Source of the DNA: Psychroflexus planctonicus | GTDB taxonomy: Bacteria > Bacteroidota > Bacteroidia > Flavobacteriales > Flavobacteriaceae | Direction of reading: 5' to 3' | Length of the DNA: 64,000 nucleotides | Assembly (NCBI RefSeq): GCF_014640195.1 | Contig: NZ_BMGM01000010.1 | Span: 90,884-154,883 of the forward strand | Shown here: one piece after another, positions 24,769 through 34,765 of the stretch | Position numbering within the stretch: position 1 is the first letter of the stretch | Layout: each line of letters begins with the position of its first letter | Notes under the pieces: model-generated | Told to the model about the DNA's origin: nothing | What the model saw: the letters and a program-made list of their open reading frames with translations, nothing else | The model's database searches: none | Translations under genes and position numbers: made by a program

Positions 24769-25851
24769 CTACTTAGACCATACATCCAAATATTGCTTAG
24801 CAATTTGAATGTGATTATGGTATTTCTCTACAAACTGTCGCGATTGATAACCAAGTTCGGGTATTTCATTCTTATTTTCAAGAAGATTTTCAATCTTAGA
24901 TACTATGTCTTTTGCATTAGGTTTTATATTTAAAGCAGGACATTCGTCGTATCCTAATTCTTCTATACTCTGTTTTTCAACCCCACCCAATGTGACTTTA
25001 CCAGAAGCAAGTGAATTTAAAGCGTTAATGCCAAATGAATAAGTATTTGTTTGATCTACATTTACATTTACAGTCTTTATGAATTTTAAATAATCTTCAT
25101 ATTTCATATTACCTGATATAACTAATTCAAGATCATTTGGATATTTCTTTCTTAAAATATCAAAGGCTTTTTTAACATACTCAGTTCCCTTAGCTCCAGG
25201 TCTATTCAGACCATGAAAAACAACCAATTTTCGATTTATTTTATTTTCTTGATATTGTATTTTATTACAATTGATTGGAATTGGAATTGTTTTACGAATA
25301 TTTTTTAGACACCTGTAAGGTTCAGCATACTCATACATTATAGGAATGTAACCATTAGCCTCAGTAATGAGGTCTGTAGTCTTTTTTGCTTCAATTGGAT
25401 CCAATAACATTTTTACTAGTCTTGAACTTAAATCAATTTTATTAGTCTGGTCAATTAAATTAGACATTAATTTATCATTTTCATGTAGCCAATACTGCCA
25501 AATATTCGGATCACCTCCTGCACCGACAAAAAAACTTTTATTATTATATTTGATATAGTTTTTATAACAAATTTTACCAATCCCAAAGCGATTATCAAAA
25601 ATCGTATAACTTGAAATAAATTGAACAATATCAAAGTTTTTAAACATCTTTGAAAATTTGTATTGCTTAAGAAGATGTTCAATATGTCCTACTTTACCTT
25701 TAAAAATTGAGGCTGACCAATTAAAATCACTTGGGAAGTTTTTCCATCCATCGCCTGTAGAAGCTAAAACAACTTCATGTCCAAGTTCTTGAAGTCCATC
25801 TTTAAGGTTATTATGTAAACCACTAAATTCTCCTACCAATAAAATCTTCAT
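24769..25851 (-). CDS. Glycosyltransferase (GT4-like)
   Basis: The frame is open from 26061, but the true start is the ATG at 25851 ([20 protein letters not shown]), which overlaps the flippase stop as TAATG. That gives 360 aa. The N-terminal GT-B strand and GLQELGHEVVLAS loop, VGAGGDPNIWQYW, the hinge VVFHGLNRPGAKG and the donor region NTYSFGINALNSLASGKVTLGG fit a glycosyltransferase with a divergent donor site. Translational coupling to wzx is expected. Confidence 0.82.
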   Translation of the reverse strand: MKILLVGEFSGLHNNLKDGLQELGHEVVLASTGDGWKNFPSDFNWSASIFKGKVGHIEHLLKQYKFSKMFKNFDIVQFISSYTIFDNRFGIGKICYKNYIKYNNKSFFVGAGGDPNIWQYWLHENDKLMSNLIDQTNKIDLSSRLVKMLLDPIEAKKTTDLITEANGYIPIMYEYAEPYRCLKNIRKTIPIPINCNKIQYQENKINRKLVVFHGLNRPGAKGTEYVKKAFDILRKKYPNDLELVISGNMKYEDYLKFIKTVNVNVDQTNTYSFGINALNSLASGKVTLGGVEKQSIEELGYDECPALNIKPNAKDIVSKIENLLENKNEIPELGYQSRQFVEKYHNHIQIAKQYLDVWSK

Positions 25852-27329
25852 TAACTTTTTTTTAATTTTATGATTAATTCTTTTAAACTCTTCATCTCTA
25901 ATATTTTGATAATTTCTAAATAGGCAATATAAGTTAGAATGATTCCTATGGCACAAACAATAATAGATCCCCATAATTGGTTTAAAAATTGCAAAATTGT
26001 AAAAGCTAGACCAAATAATAGTGAAAGAATTACAATAGTTTTCATCACTTGCTTTGTCCACCTAAAGTTGTTCTCTCTTTTTAAAAGATAAAACATCATT
26101 GTTGTATATAATATATATAAAACAAAAAAGGCAATCCCAGTTCCTTTGAGCCCAAAAAATTTCAAACCAAAGAAAACAAATCCAACTTGTAAAGACCAAG
26201 TAACTATTTCAGTCCATAAAAAAGTTTTCCCTTTTGCTCTTGCTATAAATAAATAACCCATAGGAAATGCTATTGTCCTCAAGAAAACCCCTAAAATCAT
26301 CCATTGTAAAACTGGATATGCTTCAATATATTCGACAGAATAAAGTAAGCGAATTCCAATAGGGGCAAGCGCTAGGGTAAACATAAGTCCTGGTGCTGCC
26401 AGTACCATTCCAACCTGAGTTTGCTCATTAATCAGTTGAATTTCTTTTTTAGATTCAAAGGCTATACCTGCTAGTCTAGGATAAAAGTCCTTACCCATCG
26501 CTTGAAAAATAACACCCGCATAAATACCACTTATAGCATAGGCAGCCTGGTAGATTCCAGCATCAGTAAGACTTAAATCTCTAATGATAATCACTCGCAC
26601 AAGATAAGCTCCTAAAACTGTAGCTAAAGACGCTCCCATAAAAGACGAGCCAAGCTTAATCATGCCTTTGGACTCCTCAAAAGCTCTTCTCCAACTCACT
26701 TTAACATCCAGTATCTTTATTTTCCTAGCATAGTAAAGCGAAACTAGAAATTGGCCAATAGCTAAAGCCACCAAATAAACACTAATGCCATCAAATTCAA
26801 AAAAGTAGATCAGTGGTAAACTTAAAACAGTTCCCATTACACTTGAAAGAATAGACATTCTAGCCAGATCTTTAATACGTCGCATGCCCTGTATCAAAGC
26901 ACTTTGGCCAGCTTGTATCAAATTAAAAAATACAGCTATGGACAGTAATCTTATTTCCCAGGTATAATCAATTGTCTCAAAGGTAAATTCAGATAAAGGT
27001 TGAGCAAATATGATAGTCAGTATTAAACCTGCTAGCCCTGTAAAAAGTACAAGTTTCCTAAGACTCTTAACAACAATGCTTAGCTTACCCTGATTATCTT
27101 TTGAGTTAGCTTGCGCAATGTCTCTTACTGCAGAATTGTTTATCCCTAAACCTGCAAGAGTTTGAAGTAGAGAAGTTGAAGATTGAAATGCACTAATCAG
27201 ACCAGTCCCAGAAGGCCCTAAAAGTAACGCAATCACTTTAGACCTTATAATGTTTAAGATGATAACTATGACAGAAGAACCCCCAATAATGGAAGTTGAG
27301 GACAAGATGGATTTTTTACTGTTACTCAA
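25851..27329 (-). CDS. Wzx-type polysaccharide flippase
   Basis: A 492-aa MOP-superfamily protein with about 12-14 hydrophobic helices. It starts with the typical [20 protein letters not shown] and has [20 protein letters not shown] and the [15 protein letters not shown] loop, which places it with the WzxE/O-antigen translocase group. It should flip the undecaprenyl-linked repeat unit across the inner membrane for polymerisation by the Wzy-like proteins. It overlaps the upstream aminotransferase by 8 nt and the next glycosyltransferase start by one base. Confidence 0.9.
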   Translation of the reverse strand: MSNSKKSILSSTSIIGGSSVIVIILNIIRSKVIALLLGPSGTGLISAFQSSTSLLQTLAGLGINNSAVRDIAQANSKDNQGKLSIVVKSLRKLVLFTGLAGLILTIIFAQPLSEFTFETIDYTWEIRLLSIAVFFNLIQAGQSALIQGMRRIKDLARMSILSSVMGTVLSLPLIYFFEFDGISVYLVALAIGQFLVSLYYARKIKILDVKVSWRRAFEESKGMIKLGSSFMGASLATVLGAYLVRVIIIRDLSLTDAGIYQAAYAISGIYAGVIFQAMGKDFYPRLAGIAFESKKEIQLINEQTQVGMVLAAPGLMFTLALAPIGIRLLYSVEYIEAYPVLQWMILGVFLRTIAFPMGYLFIARAKGKTFLWTEIVTWSLQVGFVFFGLKFFGLKGTGIAFFVLYILYTTMMFYLLKRENNFRWTKQVMKTIVILSLLFGLAFTILQFLNQLWGSIIVCAIGIILTYIAYLEIIKILEMKSLKELIIKLKKS

Positions 27330-28425
27330 ATTTACTCGCTAAGTCTGAAACAATTTCTAAAGCATTTTTTTCCATTCCTACCCACAATGGCAAGCTTATC
27401 ATAGTCTTAGCCAATTTTTCAGCGATAGGAAAATCTCCTGGTTTATAGCCTAAATGTTTATAAGCTTTTTGGAGATGTGGCGGGATGGGATAATGAATTA
27501 ATGTACCTATGCCATTAGTGTTTAAATGAGCCTGTAACTCATCACGCTTGTTCGTACGCACCACATAAAGGTGATAGACGTGATCTGCGTTATTAGCAAC
27601 TTGTGGTAATATTAAATTCGTATCTTTTAGTTGCTTATTATACATTTCAGCTATTTGTCGTCGTTCTTGTGTCCATTGGTCAAGGTATTGTAATTTTACC
27701 GACAAAAAAGCAGCTTGCAGTTCGTCCAAACGTCTGTTGAGGCCAATGTAGTCGTTATGGTACTTTTTCTGGCTGCCATAATTTCTAAGGGCTTTGATTT
27801 TTTCAGCCAGTGCTTCATCATCGGTGGTTACTGCACCAGCATCGCCAAGCGCACCAAGATTCTTTCCCGGATAGAAACTTACCCCATTAGCATGACCAAA
27901 ACTACCTGTTAATTTCCCGTTATAGCTTGAGCCGTGAGCCTGGGCGTTATCTTCTACCACAAACAATTCATAAGCTTCAGCCAGCTTCATGATGTGATCC
28001 ATCTCACAGGCCTGTCCATATAAATGCACCGGCATGATTGCCTTGGTTTTTTTGGTAATCTTTTCTTCTATCAACTCGGGGTTGATGTTATACGTTTCGA
28101 TCCTTGGCTCAACGAAAACTGGCGTGGCTCCAACAGCCGTGACCGCTAGAACAGTGGCGATATACGTGTTGGATGGCAAAATGACTTCATCGTCTTTACC
28201 AACTCCAAGAGCTTCTAAAGCTAGAATTAAAGCATCCAAGCCATTGCTTACACCAACACTATACTTGGTTTGGTTGTATTTAGCGTAGCTGGCTTCAAAA
28301 GTGTTAAGTTTCTCGCCCATGATGTACCAATAGCTGTCATACACCTCATTAAAGGCTTGCTGCATTTCAGAGTGTATTCGCTCGTGCATGGGTTGAAAAT
28401 TAAGAAAAGGAATACTTTGTTTCAT
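27322..28425 (-). CDS. Sugar 3-aminotransferase, FdtB/QdtB type (DegT/DnrJ/EryC1 family)
   Basis: A 367-aa PLP aminotransferase. The PLP region is [18 protein letters not shown] with the lysine at about residue 188; [10 protein letters not shown] binds the cofactor ring, and [13 protein letters not shown] is a family block. With FdtA/QdtA-like ketoisomerases and a QdtF-like formyltransferase immediately upstream, it most likely converts dTDP-3-keto-6-deoxyhexose to dTDP-3-amino-3,6-dideoxyhexose (Qui3N or Fuc3N). It overlaps both neighbours (4 and 8 nt). Confidence 0.9.
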   Translation of the reverse strand: MKQSIPFLNFQPMHERIHSEMQQAFNEVYDSYWYIMGEKLNTFEASYAKYNQTKYSVGVSNGLDALILALEALGVGKDDEVILPSNTYIATVLAVTAVGATPVFVEPRIETYNINPELIEEKITKKTKAIMPVHLYGQACEMDHIMKLAEAYELFVVEDNAQAHGSSYNGKLTGSFGHANGVSFYPGKNLGALGDAGAVTTDDEALAEKIKALRNYGSQKKYHNDYIGLNRRLDELQAAFLSVKLQYLDQWTQERRQIAEMYNKQLKDTNLILPQVANNADHVYHLYVVRTNKRDELQAHLNTNGIGTLIHYPIPPHLQKAYKHLGYKPGDFPIAEKLAKTMISLPLWVGMEKNALEIVSDLASKFE

Positions 28426-29621
28426 TTATAATTAGATAAAAAATTTATTACTGACTGGTTTTTGTATTCAGTAGCATAGTGAAATATATCAAATCCATTT
28501 AAATCAAAATGCTTGTAATCGGCTCCTTTATGTAATAAATATTCCAATATCGATAGATTTCCAGTTTTTGATGCATTAGTCATGGCATACATTAAAACAC
28601 TAGTCTCTTTATTATTAGAATCATTGACATTTGAGATATTATTTTCTAAAAGAAATTTTACGACTTCAAAAGATCCATTAAAACAAGCTACAATTAATGC
28701 ATTCCAACCTTTATCATTTTTTTCATTTAAATTAAAACCAAGGTCAAAGTATGTTTTGATCAATTCTAAATCATTTTTTGAAGCTTTATCTAATATATTC
28801 TCTAGATTATCTTTCAAAAGGTTAACATTATAATCTATTGTTGATATTTCAAAAAGAAAATCGTTTTCTAAAATTAAAGTGCCAGGTTTATTAACTGATT
28901 TTATGTGTCTAGGGATAGCTTTTGAAATTTTTACATTCTGATATGATAAAAGCTGGTAGGGTCTGAATGAAAAAGCATTTACATAATTACAGACCTCGAA
29001 ACAGGTCTTATAAAAATTAATTTTTATACTTTTGAAATCAATTGTTTTATTAGAAAAATAGCTAGCGTTTTCTAGTGACTGAGGTTTTGATTCACATTTA
29101 TTATTTATGATGGAATCAATATTTTTCTTCAAAAGTTCTTCGGAATACTTGATATAAGAATTATACAATTCTAAACCTGTTGTTCCAAAAGGTATATCAA
29201 ATTCAATCTGATCTATAATAAAGCCTGTGTCAATACCATTGTCAATTTCATGAAGTGTAACTCCAGATTTTTTTTCACCCCTTAAAATTGGATGCACAGA
29301 TGTGAACATACCCTTATAAGCCGGTAATAAGGAAAAATGAATATTAAATAACTGTTTAGTTCTAAATAAATCCGTTTTTATGATTCTATCATACTCAAGT
29401 GAGATAAAAATTAAGTCATTTATTTCATATAAATCTTCTAATTCGACTTCTTTAATACCGTTATCGTTACAGTATTTCTTAAATGATGGTTGCCAGTCAT
29501 GTGCAACACCTTTATCATTTTTGTTAGTCAATACAACTACATCATTGTTATTTATGCCTTTACTTATTAATAGCTTTACTCCGAAAACAGCTATTTCATT
29601 TTTTCCAGCTATGCAAATCAT
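28422..29621 (-). CDS. Sugar N-formyltransferase with C-terminal ankyrin repeats (QdtF-like)
   Basis: A 399-aa protein. Residues 1-200 are a formyltransferase domain with the catalytic triad visible as N93 and H95 in [13 protein letters not shown] and D131 in DNGIDTG. Residues 200-275 are an OB-like domain ([13 protein letters not shown]). Residues about 277-399 are three to four ankyrin repeats ([57 protein letters not shown]). This architecture is known for Providencia QdtF, which formylates dTDP-Qui3N. The neighbouring FdtB/QdtB and FdtA/QdtA homologues support the same pathway. Both ends overlap neighbours by ATGA. Confidence 0.88.
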   Translation of the reverse strand: MICIAGKNEIAVFGVKLLISKGINNNDVVVLTNKNDKGVAHDWQPSFKKYCNDNGIKEVELEDLYEINDLIFISLEYDRIIKTDLFRTKQLFNIHFSLLPAYKGMFTSVHPILRGEKKSGVTLHEIDNGIDTGFIIDQIEFDIPFGTTGLELYNSYIKYSEELLKKNIDSIINNKCESKPQSLENASYFSNKTIDFKSIKINFYKTCFEVCNYVNAFSFRPYQLLSYQNVKISKAIPRHIKSVNKPGTLILENDFLFEISTIDYNVNLLKDNLENILDKASKNDLELIKTYFDLGFNLNEKNDKGWNALIVACFNGSFEVVKFLLENNISNVNDSNNKETSVLMYAMTNASKTGNLSILEYLLHKGADYKHFDLNGFDIFHYATEYKNQSVINFLSNYK

Positions 29622-30034
29622 CTCTGTTTATAACTTATGAAGTCTTGATAACCTCTGATGTAATCGTTTTCATCATACGTATGCGAAGCTAAAACCAAAC
29701 AAATGGCTCCCGATGAAAAATTATTGATTTCACGCCAAAGTCCAGCGGGAAAGTAAAGACCTTTGTTAGGTCTATTGAGGGAAAAAGTTTCTTTCTTAGT
29801 TCCGTCATCAACCACAATATCAAAACTACCTGAAACAGCTACAATAAGCTGTTGTAATTCTTTGTGAGCATGCCCTCCCCTTTCTTCTCCACTTGGTACA
29901 TCGTATAAATAATAAACCCGCTTTACCTCAAAAGGCACTTCTCTATTGTTTTCCACTACCGAGATATGTCCGCGCCTATCTCCTATCTGATCAATTTCTA
30001 TCAACTTACAATCGTCTATAGTTGTTGGTTTCAT
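29618..30034 (-). CDS. dTDP-4-keto-6-deoxyglucose 3,4-ketoisomerase (FdtA/QdtA type), copy 1
   Basis: A 138-aa cupin of the WxcM-like family. The active-site block VYYLYDVPSGEERGGHAH carries the conserved Tyr and the HxH pair (GHAH); SGSFDIVVDDG, PNKGLYFPAGLWREI and ASHTYDENDYIRGY complete the fold. Members move the keto group from C4 to C3, leading to Qui3N or Fuc3N. It overlaps the formyltransferase start by 4 nt and shares one base (TAATG) with the preceding paralogue. Confidence 0.88.
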   Translation of the reverse strand: MKPTTIDDCKLIEIDQIGDRRGHISVVENNREVPFEVKRVYYLYDVPSGEERGGHAHKELQQLIVAVSGSFDIVVDDGTKKETFSLNRPNKGLYFPAGLWREINNFSSGAICLVLASHTYDENDYIRGYQDFISYKQR

Positions 30035-30423
30035 TATAAGTCGTTTATATTTCTAATGTAATCTTTTGCATCAAACTTATGACTGGATAAATGCAAAGTT
30101 ACGGCGTTAGTCGAATGGTTTTCTATATGTCTCCAAGTTTTAGGTGGTATATAAATGGCATTATAAGAACGATTCAATTGAATTGTCTCCTTTTCACCGC
30201 TTTTACTTGTGATCACTACATCAAAGCTACCTGAAAGTGCAATAATTATCTCTTCCTGTTGGTGATAAGCATGCCCACCTCGTTGTTGTCCACCAGGCAC
30301 ATCGTACGTCCAAAACACACGTTCTACTTTAAAAGGAATATGTGTATTCTCTTGAAGAAACGTCAAATTACCTCTGTCGTCTTCAATCTTTGGAAGTTTT
30401 AATTTGTTCACTCCAGTTTTCAT
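30034..30423 (-). CDS. WxcM-like/FdtA-family cupin, copy 2
   Basis: A 129-aa paralogue of the next gene. It has the same blocks: VERVFWTYDVPGGQQRGGHA, SGSFDVVITSKSG, YNAIYIPPKTWRHIEN and SSHKFDAKDYIRN. The second histidine of the active-site HxH is replaced by Tyr (GHAY). This may change stereochemistry at C4 (Qui3N versus Fuc3N), or the two may work together, or this copy may be inactive. It is the first gene of the tightly overlapping block; upstream is a 524-nt gap. Confidence 0.82.
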   Translation of the reverse strand: MKTGVNKLKLPKIEDDRGNLTFLQENTHIPFKVERVFWTYDVPGGQQRGGHAYHQQEEIIIALSGSFDVVITSKSGEKETIQLNRSYNAIYIPPKTWRHIENHSTNAVTLHLSSHKFDAKDYIRNINDL

Positions 30424-30947
30424 TAAAATATTTCTTAATTAATAAGATTAAACTCTATCATAATTATCTTCAATCCGCACAATATGGTCTTCACCAAAAT
30501 ATGTTGCAAGTTGTAGTTTTACAAACAGGCAATTTTTATTTTTATGTTTCATTTATTGTGGGTTTTTTGTTATGTGAGTCGGGGCTTCGGTACATTTCTC
30601 ACTATTGTTTGAGACACTCGTCTTCGATAAAACTCAGTTAAACTGAATTACTCAGCCCGAAAGCCGCTTTTTATAAAATTGTACCGAAGTCCGGGTTTGC
30701 TAAGAGATTTCTCCTAGCGTCGAAATAACAAAAATTTTCCCTTGAGGGAAATGCCGCAAGGCAAAGGGTGTTTTACATTCAATTACTTTTCACTTTTCAT
30801 TTCGTCTAAAATTGACTCATATGTAGTGTCATGAGATTTCTCCTAGCGTTGAAATGACATTTGATTCGTCTTTCACTTATTGGGAGATTTCTCCTATTGT
30901 CGAAATGACATTTTAGTTAGTTAGTTAGAATGACAATTTACACTTAA
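30424..30947. other. Gap between the sugar genes and wecB, filled with dispersed repeats
   Basis: No gene is seen. Three copies of the repeat GAGATTTCTCCTAGCGTCGA AATGACA lie at 30703-30730, 30833-30859 and 30882-30910. Other repeat-like text (CCCGAAAGCCG, CCGAAGTCCGG, CTTGAGGGAAATGCCGCAAGG) fills 30590-30780. No promoter with a full TTTG/TAnnTTTG pair was found for the genes downstream. Confidence 0.6.
30703..30910. repeat. Three copies of a 27-29 bp dispersed repeat
   Basis: Copies at 30703-30730, 30833-30859 and 30882-30910 share GAGATTTCTCCTA, a variable GCGT/TTGT, and CGAAATGACA. Spacing is irregular (about 130 and 50 nt), so it is not a CRISPR array. A related sequence, GATTCCTCGTCGAAGC...GTCGGAATGACAG, is at 56700-56744. 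Confidence 0.8.
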
Positions 30948-32033
30948 CTAAAGTTCTAAAAGCACATCTACTATCCGCTCTGCCGCTTTGCCATCCCATT
31001 TTTCAGGGATTTGGCCTTGTTTCCAGTTGCCTGAAAGTAATTTTTCTAAAGCGGGTTTAATCTTTTTGGGATTAGTTCCAATTAATTCATTGGTTCCGAT
31101 GTCTATGGTTTCGGGTCGCTCGGTATTGTCACGTAAAGTAATACACGGAACATTCATCACGGTGGTTTCTTCGGTGATTCCTCCGGAATCGGTTAAGACT
31201 CCTTTGGCGTGTTTTACCAAATAATTAAATTCCAAATAACCCAAAGGTTCTACCAAATAAATGTTTTTCATTTGGATACCGGCTTTTTCTAAAATCCCTT
31301 TTGTTCTAGGGTGGATAGGAAAAATTACAGGCATGCCATTGGTATTCTGATCGATGCTTTCTATAAATTCTTTTAGTTTGGCTTCTTCGTCTACATTGGC
31401 AGGTCTGTGCATGGTCATGACCAAATAATGTTTCGGTTTCAAATCCAATTCATTCCAGACTTCAGGTTGCTGGAAACGACTTTCATTAGCACGAAGCGTG
31501 TCGATCATTACGTTACCTACAAAATGAATTTGTTCTTTTTTATGTCCTTCTTTTAATAAATTTTCTCCTGCTAAAGTTGAAGTTGTAAAAAAATAATCAG
31601 TAATGCTATCGGTTAACATGCGGTTGATTTCTTCGGGCATGCTTCTATCCCAAGAGCGAATTCCTGCTTCAACGTGAGCTACCTTTATATTTAATTTTTT
31701 GGCTACAATGCTACAAGCCATCGTAGAAGTAACATCTCCAACTACCATGACTAAATCGGTTGGATGAGCTAAGACTTCTTTTTCAAATGCCAATAAAATG
31801 GCGGCAGTTTGTTCTGCTTGAGAGCCACCACCGCAAGCTAAATTTACATCAGGGTGAGGAATATTCAATTGTCTGAAAAAAGTTTCACTCATTTTTTCAT
31901 CGTAATGCTGACCTGTATGCACTAAGCGATAGTGAATTGATTTTCCTTCATCTTGCGCCTTTTTAATGGCATGTATAATAGGAGCAATTTTCATGAAGTT
32001 GGGTCTTGCGCCTGCTATAAGTGTAACTTTCAT
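30948..32033 (-). CDS. wecB: UDP-N-acetylglucosamine 2-epimerase (non-hydrolysing)
   Basis: A 361-aa epimerase that interconverts UDP-GlcNAc and UDP-ManNAc for polysaccharide synthesis. Motifs: LIAGARPNFMKIAPI at the N-terminus, HTGQHYDEKMSETFF, VVGDVTSTMACS, HVEAGIRSWDRSMPEEINR (catalytic acids), LTDSGGITEE and LRDNTERPETI. The full family length is present. It is the most upstream gene of the cluster but separated from the rest by a repeat-filled gap, so it may be transcribed separately. Confidence 0.95.
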   Translation of the reverse strand: MKVTLIAGARPNFMKIAPIIHAIKKAQDEGKSIHYRLVHTGQHYDEKMSETFFRQLNIPHPDVNLACGGGSQAEQTAAILLAFEKEVLAHPTDLVMVVGDVTSTMACSIVAKKLNIKVAHVEAGIRSWDRSMPEEINRMLTDSITDYFFTTSTLAGENLLKEGHKKEQIHFVGNVMIDTLRANESRFQQPEVWNELDLKPKHYLVMTMHRPANVDEEAKLKEFIESIDQNTNGMPVIFPIHPRTKGILEKAGIQMKNIYLVEPLGYLEFNYLVKHAKGVLTDSGGITEETTVMNVPCITLRDNTERPETIDIGTNELIGTNPKKIKPALEKLLSGNWKQGQIPEKWDGKAAERIVDVLLEL

Positions 32034-32455
32034 TGTATGTATTTTGTTATTATAAAATTGTGTTTTACTTAGAAAAACTAAATTAAAGAAGCGTCGGTTT
32101 CGCGTTTATATCAAATGAGTTAAGTTGAATAACGGCTTCGCCACAGCCAGTCCCAAAATGAGACTAACTAAACACAACAAGTAATGCAAATGTAAAAGCT
32201 TTCTTAAATGAAATCCTGTATAGAATTCATTTTAACTTTAAACAGGTTAAAATATTTAGGAAAGAATTGAAAAATAGAAGAATTCATTTATGAAACTTAC
32301 ATTGGCTAATTATAGGCAAAAATCGTAAAATTTATCTGTTACACAAGAAAAATTTTAAAGAATAAAATTTACATATAAAATTGTATGAATCACATAATCA
32401 AATGTATATTTAAAATTAAATTTATGTTTATGTTGCATATAATGAGTTGAAAATG
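32034..32455. other. Non-coding gap upstream of the ompA-like promoter
   Basis: AT-rich sequence between divergent wecB and the ompA-like gene. I see no gene and no RNA family. The region near 32120-32160 (GGCTTCGCCACAGCC) has repeat-like GC-richer text. The ompA promoter starts at 32456. Confidence 0.5.
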
Positions 32456-32486
32456 TTTGTCAATAGATTTAACTACATTATATTTG
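32456..32486 (+). promoter_or_regulatory. Consensus Bacteroidetes promoter of the ompA-like gene
   Basis: TTTG (32456-32459), exactly 19 nt, TATATTTG (32479-32486) fits the consensus at every defined base. The ATG at 32511 is 24 nt downstream. It rules out the longer open frame from 32457. Confidence 0.75.
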
Positions 32487-32510
32487 CCAAATAATTTAAA
32501 ATTAACAATC

Positions 32511-33773
32511 ATGAAAAATAATACACTTCTAGCTGTATTTTTATTTTTAACGGCAACAACCGTATTTGCTCAGGAAGATTTCAATAAATGGTCTATAGAT
32601 TTTGGAGCAGGTGTAAACAAAGCAACTGAGCCTTACAGTCTAGGTTTTGATCAAAATCAGATGTCAGACCTTGCCTTAGAAGTTGGCGCAAGATATATGT
32701 TTAACGATCGTTTTGGTTTACGAGCAGATTTTGGATATGCAGATATTCAACCTTCTTCTGGAAGCTTTGATTTTGAATCAGAATTTATGCGTTTTGGTGT
32801 TCAAGGGGTTGCAAATTTAGGAAGCATTATGAATTTTAGAGATTGGACAAACCGATTTAACTTACTTGGGCATGCAGGAGTAAGCTACGGCAGAAACAAA
32901 ACTCAATTTGTATCGGAAACTGACCAATTTATTGGTATTACTGGTGGTTTGACACCACAATTTAAAATAACTGATCGCTTTGCATTAAACTTAAACATAA
33001 CCGCAATGGCTTTTGATTCAGCCGATTTAACTTGGGATGGTGCAAGTGATGGTACTAGACGCGGTTTTGACCATAAAATGTTTACGACTACTTTAGGTTT
33101 ATCCGTTTATCTAGGGGACAACGAGCAACATGCTGATTTTGTTGATAACTCGAAAGTAAAACAACTTGAAAAAGAAGTAGAAGAAATTGAAGGTCGCTTA
33201 GCTAAGTTAGAAAGTGACTTACAAGATGATGACCGTGATGGCGTTCCAAATTATATAGATACAGAGCCAAATACGCCTACTGGAATTCGCGTAGATTCTA
33301 AAGGAAGAGCAATTGACGTGAATAAAAATGGCATTCCAGATGACATGGAAAGTGCATTAAACAAAACGTTCTTAACACAAGAAACAGCTGAAGAATCAGG
33401 CATGATGGGTGATAATGCTAACCAGCTGGCTAAAACTTTATTAAACGAAGGTTATGTAAATGTATATTTCAAGTTTGATAGTACACAACCTGAGATTTAT
33501 TCTTTTGATGCAGTAAATTATATGGTAACTTATATGCGTAATAACCCAGATGCTACTGCTAAATTAACTGGTTATGCAGATCAAGTAGGAAATACAGAAT
33601 ACAATAACACCTTATCTGAGCGTAGAGCTAAAAAAGTATACGATATTTTAGTTAATGCAGGTATCGATGAAGGTCGCCTAGAATACCAAGGTGGCGGAGT
33701 TGATGAATCTGTTGATGCTAATGCTAAAGAAGCAAGAAATATTGTTAGAAGAGTTACTTTTGAACTTAACTAA
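32511..33773 (+). CDS. OmpA-family outer-membrane protein
   Basis: About 420 aa. The signal peptide (MKNNTLLAVFLFLTATTVFA, then QEDFNK) is followed by an eight-strand-type beta-barrel (about 25-210), a calcium-binding TSP3-like linker (DDDRDGVPNYIDTEPNTPTG and VNKNGIPDDMES) and a C-terminal peptidoglycan-binding OmpA domain (VYFKFDSTQPEI, LTGYADQVGNTEYNNTLSER, RRVTFELN). It anchors the outer membrane to the cell wall. The promoter is near perfect and a strong terminator follows, which suggests an abundant monocistronic mRNA. Confidence 0.93.
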   Translation: MKNNTLLAVFLFLTATTVFAQEDFNKWSIDFGAGVNKATEPYSLGFDQNQMSDLALEVGARYMFNDRFGLRADFGYADIQPSSGSFDFESEFMRFGVQGVANLGSIMNFRDWTNRFNLLGHAGVSYGRNKTQFVSETDQFIGITGGLTPQFKITDRFALNLNITAMAFDSADLTWDGASDGTRRGFDHKMFTTTLGLSVYLGDNEQHADFVDNSKVKQLEKEVEEIEGRLAKLESDLQDDDRDGVPNYIDTEPNTPTGIRVDSKGRAIDVNKNGIPDDMESALNKTFLTQETAEESGMMGDNANQLAKTLLNEGYVNVYFKFDSTQPEIYSFDAVNYMVTYMRNNPDATAKLTGYADQVGNTEYNNTLSERRAKKVYDILVNAGIDEGRLEYQGGGVDESVDANAKEARNIVRRVTFELN

Positions 33774-33794
33774 TTAATATTAATATTAGAATTT

Positions 33795-33825
33795 AAAGCC
33801 GCATCATTCCGATGCGGCTTTTTTT
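33795..33825 (+). terminator. Strong intrinsic terminator of the ompA-like gene
   Basis: AAAGCCGCATC, loop ATTCC, GATGCGGCTTT, then a T-run to 33825. It starts 21 nt after the stop codon. Confidence 0.92.
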
Positions 33826-34375
33826 ATGTACATACTTTTTGTTCAGCATAAATGAATAAGTTTGATTGAAATTTTTTCCTACAGTATAATACCGAAAGGC
33901 AAAGAATGTTTTTGTGTGTTGACCTTCAACTACCCTTAGCCTTCCCTTAATGGAATGAACTTAACTTATGCAGAGTACAAATGAAAATTTTGTTTTAATT
34001 GTCACTTGCCATTAAATAAAATTACAAAATTTCCTGAAGCTTGCACTTATCAAACAAAATAGGCAGGCTGACATTATGCTATCTATTGTAACTCAAAATG
34101 CACAACGACTTTAGGGTAAATTTCACAAGCGTTTTCTTTAATTACTCGGTTACAATTGATTAACTTCTATGAAATGTTACAATATAGTATGATTCTGTTG
34201 ATTTAAGAAACATCTTTTATTTCATTTATAATCTATTTATACCAAGCACCAGTTGGATAAAAGGAGTAAATGCTATGAAAATCAATTATTTGACGCTTTC
34301 ATTTTATAAAATTCAACTTTACTTTATTGGCATTGAATAATAAATCTTATATTTATCCCATAAAATACATTATTC
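33826..34375. other. 550-nt gap without a recognised gene
   Basis: No ORF above the background and no recognised RNA. ATACCGAAAGGCAAAGAATG near 33890 resembles GCCGCAAGGCAAAGGGTG near 30753 and is probably a decayed dispersed repeat. TATATTTA at 34347-34354 is a weak -7 candidate for the next gene. Confidence 0.45.
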
Positions 34376-34726
34376 ATGAAAAAAATATTTACACTTTCAC
34401 TTTTAGCTTTTGCATTTGTACTAGGAAGTTTTTCGGGCGTAGCTCAAAAACTTGATATGGAAAAAGTTTATTTAGATTCTAAAAAAACAGCTTACAGTAT
34501 AGCAGAAGAAATTAATTTAGATGAAGACGAAAGACTATTACTAGTTCGCCAAATTACGGCTAGAGAACAGTCTATAGCTAAAGTAAAATTCAACCAAAAA
34601 CAATCTAAGACTGAAATAGATTACAACAAGTATGTAGAACAAGCCAATGTAGAGTTCAAACGTAATGTAGCTGATTTATTTGGTGAAGAAAAAGCGAAAA
34701 GAATAATTTCACTTTACGAATTTTAA
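34376..34726 (+). CDS. Small secreted helical protein, unknown function
   Basis: A 116-aa protein with a signal peptide (MKKIFTLSLLAFAFVLGSFSGVAQ). The mature 90 residues are charged and predicted helical (LDMEKVYLDSKKTAYSIAEE, DEDERLLLVRQITAREQS, EFKRNVADLFGEEKAKRI). This is similar in form to small periplasmic Spy/LTXXQ-like or DUF-type flavobacterial proteins, but no family can be named. Own terminator directly downstream. Confidence 0.75.
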   Translation: MKKIFTLSLLAFAFVLGSFSGVAQKLDMEKVYLDSKKTAYSIAEEINLDEDERLLLVRQITAREQSIAKVKFNQKQSKTEIDYNKYVEQANVEFKRNVADLFGEEKAKRIISLYEF

Positions 34727-34765
34727 AGACTAAACTCAGGCTAATAACTAGTCAAAAAATTAATT

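Noticed and set aside
25861..26061. N-terminal extension of the glycosyltransferase at 24769
   Set aside because: The 70 extra residues lie within the flippase gene. The ATG at 25851 gives a standard GT-B N-terminus and a TAATG coupling.
30703..30910. Possible CRISPR array
   Set aside because: Only three copies, with unequal spacers of about 100 and 22 nt and no cas genes. The repeat has scattered relatives elsewhere.
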